Below, piece by piece: positions 56,506 to 64,000 of a stretch of 64,000 bases of DNA; the first letter of the stretch is position 1; the number at the start of each line of letters is the position of its first letter. Below the pieces are notes generated by a model that did no database searches, had not been told where the DNA came from, and saw only the letters and a program-made list of their open reading frames with translations. Made by a program: the position numbers and the translations under genes. Source of the stretch: Homarus americanus (lineage: Eukaryota; Arthropoda; Malacostraca; Decapoda; Nephropidae); contig NW_024738608.1 of assembly GCF_018991925.1 (NCBI RefSeq), forward strand, positions 5,079,662 through 5,143,661. The letters run 5' to 3'.

Positions 56506-57012
56506 GATTCCTGCCTCACTTTCTTGGTCTTTTGCTTGATTCTTGCCTCACTTTGCTTGTCTTTGCTTGATTCTTGCCTCACTTTGCTTGTCTTTTTGCT
56601 TGATTCTTGCCTCACTTTGCTTGTCTTTTTGCTTGATTCTTGCCTCACTTTGCTTGTCTTTTTGCTTGATTCTTGCCTCACTTTGCTTGTCTTTTTGCTT
56701 GATTCTTGCCTCACTTTGCTTGTCTTTTTGCTTGATTCTTGCCTCACTTTGCTTGTCTTTTTGCTTGATTCTTGCCTCACTTTGCTTGTCTTTGCTGATT
56801 CTTGGCTTGTCTTTTGTGATTCTTGCCTCACTTTGCTTGTCTTTTGCTTGATTCTTTCACTTTGCTTGTCTTTTTGCTTGATTCTTGCCTCACTTTGCTT
56901 GTCTTTTTGCTTGATTCTTGCCTCACTTTGCTTGTCTTTTTGCTTGATTCTTGCCTCACTTTGCTTGTCTTTTTGCTTGATTCTTGCCTCACTTTGCTTG
57001 TCTTTTTGGTTG
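56506..57012. repeat. 33-bp minisatellite, highly homogeneous
   Basis: About 16 copies containing TTGCTTGATTCTTGCCTCAC then TTTGCTTGTCTTT. Many adjacent copies appear identical; a few near 56790-56870 are shortened. Period 33 keeps frames open: plus reads Leu-Asp-Ser-Cys-Leu-Thr-Leu-Leu-Val-Phe-Leu, minus reads a Lys/Ser-rich 11-mer. Composition and lack of homology argue against a gene. Confidence 0.95.
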
Positions 57013-57280
57013 GTTGTTCTTGATGGTGAGGCTAAGTTTATGCTTCAGATGTGTTTGTGTTTACGTGTGACATCCAGTGCTTTATCATCTTAAGTTTCGT
57101 CAACAATTCGATTAATCATCATTTATTTCTACTTCCTTTTCGTTCTTTAGTGTTTTATTTTAGTTGGCATTATCCTCTACATTATCGTTTCTCTCCTTTA
57201 TTGTCTCATTTCTCCTCTTCCTCTTTTGGTCACCTGGTTGATTGAGGCTCGATGGGCATTTGACCTTATCTCTCTCACCG
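57013..57280. other. T-rich spacer
   Basis: Unique; no gene is seen. Confidence 0.6.
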
Positions 57281-57850
57281 TTCATCACCTCCTACCCCTC
57301 CTCCTCCTCCTTTCTGCTCTTCCTCCCTTCTCCCCCTTCCCGACCCTCTTAATTCCTGTCCATCCTCCCTCTCCTGCTCTTCTTGTCTCTCCATCCTACC
57401 CCTCCTACGTCCTTCCCTTCCTTACATTCTCTCCCTCTTCCATCACCCTCTGGCCTGTCATTCTTCCACCGTGCGGTTCTTTGGCCCGACTCACCCCTGC
57501 CAATGTTGTCTGGTCACCGTTCCTCACCTCCAGTCCCCCCCCCCACCCTTTGCCTCCTCTGCCTCCCCCCTACCATATTCCCCACCCCTGCCACTCTCCT
57601 GCCTTCCCTGCCACAGTGTTTACCCTTCCTTTTATTATCATCTAACCTCTCTCTTCTTCTCTCTCCTCCATCATCTACCATCCCCTCTTATTATCTCCTC
57701 CCTCCCTCCTCCCTAACCCCTCCCTTATCTCTACCCTCTCCTCCTTCAATCCCCCACCTACTCCTCCACTCTCCCTCCTTCACTCTCCTTTCTCTATTCT
57801 TCAGTCCTCCAACTCCTCTACCACTATGACCCTCCCCCCACTTCCCCCTC
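57281..57850. repeat. Long pyrimidine tract
   Basis: About 570 bp C/T-rich with a unique island at 57450-57530. Overlapping Pro/Ser/Leu frames are artefacts. Confidence 0.85.
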
Positions 57851-58123
57851 TCCCCCCTCCCCCCGTGGTGGTGAGAGGTGAGAGAGTGGGTGAGAGAGGG
57901 GTGAGAGCTCTCCCTCCCTCTCCATCTGAGCGCTGAGTCTTGCCATCTTGTCCTGATGGCTGATTGGGTATTGTTCTAATCTCCAGCAGCTCTTCTCGGC
58001 CATCCATCCCTCTCAGCCCAATCACGAATCACTACAACGTCTGAATCACCGAATCTTGAATCCTAACGACGTCTGAATCATCGACTTGCTGGCGAGGCGA
58101 CGTGATGCTGTTTTATACTTGTG
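57851..58123. other. Spacer
   Basis: Purine patch 57865-57910, then unique DNA with two copies of the GTCTGAATCA(C/T)CGA word (58039, 58069). Confidence 0.6.
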
Positions 58124-58203
58124 GGTGTGTGTGTGTGTGCGTGTGCGTGTGCGTGTGCGTGTGTGTGCGCTACATCCTCTCTTCCACACACACACACACA
58201 CAC
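58124..58203. repeat. (GTGTGC)n and (CA)n alternating purine-pyrimidine tract
   Basis: GTGTGTGTGTGC then GTGTGC hexamers to 58170, and (CA)n at 58186-58203. Strictly alternating purine-pyrimidine sequence with CG steps is a Z-DNA-type sequence. Confidence 0.9.
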
Positions 58204-58900
58204 GAATCAATCTCCAGTAAACAATAAACATTTATAGTGTAAATTTACATAAAAATCACCATAAACCTTGGAACAGATACTCTCAATAACCCTTCAAATG
58301 GCCGAGTAAATGGCAGCAGGAGTTTTTTAAAAGGCCTCGCCCCACCATAAAGGAAAAACTTTATTACTCAAACTATATTCTATGGTGATGTTGAGACGTG
58401 GACCAGGAGAAATGCCGAGCAACACTATTTCTCAGTCTACCTTCGTCGTTATTTCTATCGCTAGTAAGGTGAGAGATTAGACGTTACATTCACAGAGATT
58501 TTAGGGTATAATTTCTCTTGCTTTAGGTAGGAGGAGGGAAGCCATCTGGTTAGACAGTAAAGTCATAGAGCATTTTTGACGCCATTTACAACCTCAGATT
58601 TGAGATAGAAACCCCGATACTTAAAGATTCATAGACTATCATTTTATTTATTTATTTTTTATTTTTTATTTTTCTCACAATTCGGTGGAAGGTATAAAAG
58701 AATCAGGGTACAATATTACCGCCATTAAATTCGCTTCTATTGTGTGGTAGCTTAAGTGGGGCAGTTCAAGATACCTTCCTGGTGGGTCAGCCTTTTGTTG
58801 CCAGAAAATATTTAACGCAAGAGTTACTGAGAATCGTGGCGCTGATCTGGACACTGAAGCTGTGGGTGAGCATGGAAGGTTAATTAATTTTTTGGTAATT
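58204..58900. other. AT-rich spacer
   Basis: Unique AT-rich sequence; no gene is seen. Confidence 0.6.
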
Positions 58901-59410
58901 AAATGTGGGATGGGAGGAGGGAGGGGGTAGGAAGGAAGGGGATGTGGAGAAGGGGTAATATGGGAGGAGGAAGAAGGAGGATGCGGGTTTGGAAGGAGGA
59001 TATAAGCGATAGGAGGGGGATATGGGAGAGGAGGAGGACGAAAGGGGGTGTAGGAGGGAAGGGAGTTGTGGAGAGGAAGGGGTGTGGAGTGGAGGATGTG
59101 AGGGGAAGGGATAGGGGAATGTGGAAAAGAAGGATTGTGGGAGATGGTGAAAGGGAGGTTATGTGGAAAGGGAAAATTGTCGAACATACTGACTATAGAA
59201 AGAGAGGGAGAGGATAAAGGGAAAGATGGGGAGTAATGGAAAGGGACAGGTGGAAGAGGAGGGATGAACAATAAAAATGAGAAATGGAACAGGTGGAATG
59301 AATAATACAAAGGGTGTGGGGGGGAGAGATGGGAAAGATGAACGGGAAGTAATGGAAAAGGGTAAAATGGGAACAGAATTAATGGAAAAGGGGGCGGAAG
59401 GGGTTTTGGA
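58901..59410. repeat. Homopurine tract
   Basis: A/G-rich with GGGATGTGGAGAAGG-like degenerate units. The 211-codon minus frame is Pro/Ser/His/Tyr low-complexity. Confidence 0.83.
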
Positions 59411-59605
59411 GTAGGTCGTCAATACCCATAATGGCCGACACAACAACTGGCCTGAAAATTGGTGGTGATTACGACCCTGAGTAGCTAACGGGTCGTATTG
59501 TGGAAAGGAGTCGTTTTGCTGGCTGACTGGTCGTACTGCTTTGCTGGCTCCAGGATAACCTTAACACCCCCCACCTTCCTCTGCGACAGCTTTACGCTAC
59601 ACTTG
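59411..59605. other. Spacer
   Basis: Unique with a GCTGGCTGACTGGTCGTACTG / GTCGTTTTGCTGGCT partial duplication at 59508-59545. Confidence 0.6.
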
Positions 59606-59790
59606 TGTACGATAACTTAACCCTTGTATACGATAACTTAACCCTTGTGTACGATAACTTAACCCTTGTATACGATGACTTAACCCTTGTATACGATAAC
59701 TTAACCCCTGTGCACGATAACTTAACCCTTGTATACGATAACTTAACCTTGATATACGACATGACACCACGAGTACGATAACTTATCAGT
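59606..59790. repeat. 20-bp array of the dispersed motif, opposite orientation
   Basis: About nine copies of TAACCCTTGTATACGATAAC with GTGTACG, GTGCACG and GATGAC variants. The reverse complement (GTTATCGTATACAAGGGTTA) aligns with the GGGTTAAGTCATCGTAC core of the 49.3-kb array. Confidence 0.93.
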
Positions 59791-60440
59791 ATTGTTATTA
59801 ATAAAAATCATTTAAAAAAAAAGATGTGGTAATTTTTTTTTATTCCTCATTAGCGAAAATATTCATTAATTGACAAAAACATTAATTATCTATTTTTTTT
59901 AATAATTCAGCTTTGACAAGAAACATTCCCACAATGTCTCGTTACAAAATTCAAAACATAAACATTATAAACATTATCTATGAGAGTATTTGTTTGTGTT
60001 TATATGTATAGATAATGTTTATTTGTGAGTCAGCAGGATGTTTATGTTTTTGTTTTTGTTTTTTGTTTTTTGCAATGTTTATGTTAGATGATTATTTGTA
60101 GATAGATTGACAAGTAGGTAGAGATAGGGATAGTTGGAAGATACATAGGTAAGTAGTCAGGTAGAGAGATAGAGATAGGTAAAGATAGGGTGATAGAGAT
60201 AGGTAGATAGGTAGATAAAGATAGGGAATAGAGATAGAGAGATAGATGGAAACCCTGAAATTATAATTATAAGATTAATCCCTAGAACCATAAAACCAAT
60301 CCCTAAAATCCCTAAAAAACCAACCCTTAAAACTAAAACTAATCCCTTAAACTATAAACCCCTCAATCCCTAAACCAGTAAAATCCATTCCCTAGCACCA
60401 TAAACCTCCAATCCCTGAGGCAATAACTGTAAGATTAAAC
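59791..60440. other. AT-rich spacer with GATA-like and CCCTAAAACC-like repeats
   Basis: Unique to 60090; degenerate GATAGGTAGA/GAGATAG words to 60250; then ten or so AATCCCTAAAACCATAAA-like units to 60415. No gene is seen. Confidence 0.65.
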
Positions 60441-61790
60441 TGCAAATACACATCACAGCGAGAGGAGGAGTCTGGACCTAAGCAATACTCTCGGTGACAA
60501 ACATCTTAACAGCTTGAAGTAAAAAAATAAATAAAAAAAAAACACACGCTGCCTGATATTGCACTTGCATAAACACACTTTTGCAATATTGCCTTAGATT
60601 AAGTCATAGCAGAGACACTGGTTGGCCTAAGTGGGTACTGAAGTGAGGTGTGGGGGTCCCTTTGCTGGGTAGGTGGTGTGGTGGTGGTGGTAGTGGTGAT
60701 AGGGAGCTGTAGTGTGTGGTTTGGGTGATGGTGGTGATGGTGGTGATAGTGCTTGTGTCAGGTACTGGCACTACCAAGAGGGAGAGAAAGGGGGAGGGAT
60801 AGAAGCAGGGGGTAGAATGGGTAAAAATTGAGTAAGTTAGAGTGGGGGGTGATGGGGGGGGAGGAGGTTAGAGGGGGAAGAGGTCTGTCTAAAAATAATT
60901 AATAACATCAACCACAATAAAGCAGAGAGGCCACACTAAACCACAGCAACAAGAACAGAGGAAGGGCAAAAAAAAACAATATATTTTCTCTAAGGATTTA
61001 CAATATTTATTCGAGGGATATATATATATTTCTTTTTTTTTGAGGCATCGTATTGTCTTGACCCCGCTAGTACCCTGACCACTGAGGCGAAATACTAATG
61101 AGACTTATATGTGGATGACAGCCCAAGGAAACACACACACTCTTATAATGGTTACTTGATGACAATGATTGTGTTAACTCGTCAACTCAGTCTGGTCCAC
61201 CTGATGAGTCGCTCCTTTTTAACAGTGGGTTGATAATGGCTCCACTTTTGACCACTTGTGTCCCTCGTTGTGGTGATTTTTATACAGGTAAATTTATATG
61301 GAAGTCTTGATGTGTTTGGTTAATATAAACTCACTGTAAGTATTTGTCTAGATGATGAATTGGCTCTTAAAATGGTTTACTGTAAAATACGTAATTCAAC
61401 ACGTTTTGTATACATGGGTGTTGTATACATAAGTACCGTGGGAAATGTAGACATGGGATTTTATGGATATCAGGAACAAAATTTTAGAATAAGGTCATAT
61501 AAACGTTTATCTCTATAAGAAACAACGTAGATTTATGCACTCGTCGTAACCCTGATGGACGACAGATAGTGAGCCTGTGAGCACGGCCAAGGTTCCCGCG
61601 TAAAATTCATCACCTTATCTCCCAAATTCTGAAAAATGTCTTTTAATATATTCCCGCCGCCGCCTGCTCACACCCTCGCCCACCCAACACTTGGTCCTCT
61701 TAATATCAATACACAATAAGTAGCGTAAGCATCATAGCGTGGCGTCATATTCGCAACAAAAGACCTCTTAAAACCTTCATATCGGCGGGA
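60441..61790. other. Largest unique spacer, 1.3 kb
   Basis: Only minor low-complexity patches are present: GGTGGTGGTGATGG at 60665-60750 and G-rich 60785-60880. Both strands lack an open frame above about 60 codons. A CAG|GTAAAT junction after a short T-run at 61278-61292 is a weak splice-like site. No gene is seen. Confidence 0.55.
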
Positions 61791-62080
61791 CAGATTCTTT
61801 ATATAAGAGGTTCCAATTCCTTTCTAAGAGGGTCCGATTCCTTGTCTAGGAGGATCTGATTCTATATGTAGGAGGATCACGATGCTTTTATCAAGGAGAC
61901 TTTGCTGCTGATCGAAGGAAGAGGAGGGGGGTGAGGGTGTGATGCTTTATCGAGGTGGAGGATCCGGTGCTTTATCTGGGAGTTTCCGATGCTGATCGTA
62001 GGAGGAGGAGGAGCAGGAGGAGGATCTGATGCTCTTATCGACGAGGGAATATGATGCCTGATCGAGGAGGCAAGAGCCTA
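61791..62080. repeat. Degenerate ~30-bp repeat
   Basis: About nine diverged units of GAGGAGGATCTGATGCTTTATC. Sequence decay is high, an older array. Confidence 0.75.
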
Positions 62081-62313
62081 CATGATGGCGGAAGATTTTT
62101 GCAGAGTCGACGATTACGGGTGTCGAGGAGCTTTGAGCGGGCGGGGTGAGATGGACTCTAAGGGTCGTAAGATGAACGTAGCATAAACGTAAGATGGACT
62201 CAGGATGGGCAGTAAAGAGCGAGAAGTCTGTGTGTGTGTGTGTCAAGTGGGTATTATGGGCGAGACACAGGAGAGGTGATGGTGGCTCTTGTTAGTGTTT
62301 TGTCTAAATATGG

Positions 62314-62316
<3 letters not shown>
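62081..62316. other. Spacer
   Basis: Unique, with a short (TG)n at 62229-62243 and CGTAAGATG(G/A)AC repeated at 62165-62195. No gene is seen. Confidence 0.55.
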
Positions 62317-62355
<39 letters not shown>

Positions 62356-62416
62356 TCATATTAGCATTCTTACTTGTGATATCTCCACCTCCACTAACCC
62401 TACCACCGCTCTCGTA

Positions 62417-62468
<52 letters not shown>
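62317..62468. repeat. (TG)n and (AC)n inverted pair
   Basis: (TG)n 62317-62353 and (AC)n 62417-62468 (two TACA slips) are complementary with about 63 bp between them, able to form a hairpin. Confidence 0.95.
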
Positions 62469-63130
62469 CAGCTTATCACCACCTCACCCAACACTCCCCC
62501 CAATACAAAAGGTTCGCCAGAAAAAATTAATCATGGCCGCTGGGTGTAATACTTTGTTGACTATCTGAGCTTCCTGGTGATCGGCGACGCCCGTGAGCAT
62601 AACTAACCGATAACAGATACCTCAGGGAACCGGCCAGGTGGTGCCTCACGCCGCCACCACCACACCGATTGGAAATTTAAGCAGCGGGTCTCAGGTTATC
62701 AGAAGGTAATACGTCAAATTTATTTTCGCTTCACATACATCGTCTGACGCCTGATTGCACGTAATTTTTTTTTATTATTATCAAAGGTTATGAAAGTTAT
62801 TTTTTACTTTAAATTAATCATGTGGGATGAACTTTACAGCTTAATTTAACTAAGGATGTGAATACGGTGGTCCAATTGGCGTCGAAGTGACTTTATTGGG
62901 TCAGATAAGGAGTTAAACTACAGTTAACCTTTATACCTCACCGTATTGCCCACAAATCGAGAGTTCTCAATCCTTTACTCTCAATTAATTGGTTTATCTT
63001 GTCGGCCATCTTGACTTTTTACCAGAACCTCGAGTCCTTAAGAGGTTCTATGGCTAGACTGGGGTTCTAGGAGAGATTTTTTTTATATTTATGTTCTCGA
63101 TGATATGTAGAAATATGTCCCAGAGATCTG
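62469..63130. other. Unique spacer
   Basis: Non-repetitive; T-runs at 62766 and 63076. No gene is seen. Confidence 0.55.
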
Positions 63131-63235
63131 TTTATGGCTGGGTGGTTGGGACTGCACTCGACCGCCTATAATTCCCCAAGTGTAAAGTTAGGTTCCCGTT
63201 CACAGGTGCTGGGTGGACTGCTGTAGGGTTGGGTA
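63128..63235 (+). repeat. tRNA-Ser/Leu-type promoter, probable SINE remnant
   Basis: A-box match TGGCTGGGTGGTTGGGA (63135-63151) resembles the start of class II tRNAs. A degenerate B box GGTTCCCGTTC (63191-63201) follows 56 bp later, the spacing expected with a long variable arm. The B box misses three consensus positions, so this is most likely a decayed SINE head. Confidence 0.45.
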
Positions 63236-63350
63236 TAAGATTTTTTTTTATGCTTAACGTAGAGAGTTTTTATGGTAGGTTATGGTGACTGGTTGTAGTG
63301 TTGGAATAAATATTTCAGCTCACAGGACTAAAGACATGTTAAACCCCCAG
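63236..63350. other. Spacer
   Basis: Unique T-rich DNA before the right-hand array. Confidence 0.6.
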
Positions 63351-63990
63351 GCAGTCAGTAAAGTCACCATAGACGTCACTTAGGTCACCATCACTAAAGT
63401 CACCATCACTAAAGTCACCATCACCATCGCTAACCTCACCATCACTATAGTCACCATCACCATCACTAACCTCACCATCATCACTAACCTCACCATCACC
63501 ATCACTAACCTCACCATCACTAAAGTCACCACCACCATCGCTAACCTCACCATCATCACTAACCTCACCATCACCATCACTAACCTCACCATCACTAAAG
63601 TCAGTCACCCACCATCACCATCACTAACCTCACCATCACTAAAGTCACCACCACCATCACTAACCTCACCATCATCACTAACTCACCATCACCATCACTT
63701 CACCTCACCACCACTAAAGTCACCATCACCATCACCATAACCTCATCACCATCACTAACCTCCCATCATCACTAACGTCACCATCACCATCACTAACCTC
63801 ACCATCATCACCAACGTCACCATCACCATCACTAACCTCACCATCATCACTAACCTCACCATCACCATCACTAACCTCACCATCATCACTAACGTCACCA
63901 TCACCATCACTAACCTCACCATCACTAAAGTCACCATCACCATCACTAACCTCACCATCATCACTAACGTCACCATCACCGTCACCTTAA
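63351..63990. repeat. CACCATCACTAAC minisatellite with higher-order units
   Basis: About 35 copies of 12-21-bp units (ACCATCACTAACCTC, ACCATCATCACTAACGTC, ACCATCACTAAAGTC). Their order gives a repeating 39-bp block, clear at 63770-63990. All spacings are multiples of three except at a few slips, so acidic Asp/Gly/Ser and Met/Val frames open on the minus strand. The array nearly reaches the window edge. Confidence 0.95.
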
Positions 63991-64000
63991 CGGAAAGAAG

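Overview
This is eukaryotic intergenic or intronic DNA, with no complete or confidently recognised protein-coding gene. The best guess at the source is an arthropod, most likely a decapod crustacean (crab, shrimp or crayfish relative). Three observations support this: blocks of the arthropod telomeric pentamer TTAGG/CCTAA occur at nine or more places; the density of (CA)n, (GA)n and (AAT)n microsatellites and of short-unit minisatellites is extreme; and there is a decayed non-LTR retrotransposon reverse transcriptase of a general type known from arthropods. The taxon is an inference from repeat content, not from a marker gene.

Layout. 1-9 kb: a 41-bp satellite at the left edge, many microsatellites, a CCTAA block at 2 kb, a 33-bp TG-rich minisatellite at 5.5-6.0 kb, and mostly unique spacer to 8.5 kb. 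9-19 kb: a 24-bp-class degenerate repeat; a TTAGG block bracketed by inverted arms (9496-9674) with a related arm at 13.86 kb; several G-rich minisatellites; and a strong candidate recursive splice site at 15.1 kb. 19-28 kb: a LINE remnant (20221-21273, minus strand), then long minisatellites at 21.6-22.5, 23.5-23.9 and 26.6-27.3 kb. 28-34 kb: a run of six different short-unit minisatellites and a tRNA-derived SINE head at 33.0 kb. 34-45 kb: purine-rich and pyrimidine-rich blocks, the largest TTAGG block (35.6 kb), a patch of nuclear-receptor-like half-sites (40.2 kb), a 33-bp G-rich minisatellite, and opposed AAT/ATT arrays (43.3-44.0 kb). 45-64 kb: further minisatellites, two more tRNA-like promoters (47.46 and 63.14 kb), a 314-bp tandem duplication that appears exact (52225-52852), a large ATT array (53.8-54.2 kb), and a CACCATCAC-type array running off the right edge.

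Function. Every long open reading frame is explained by a stop-free tandem repeat or by a homopurine/homopyrimidine tract. Several such arrays are open in all three frames of one strand, which is a hallmark of low complexity rather than coding. The signals best suited to follow-up are the inverted-arm TTAGG element, a dispersed motif family built on GGGGTTAAGTCATCGTACTC found at eight or more loci in both orientations, the ratchet-type splice site, the 314-bp duplication (recent event or assembly error), and the tRNA-promoter SINE remnants. I found no operon, CRISPR array, rRNA, functional tRNA or convincing multi-gene system.
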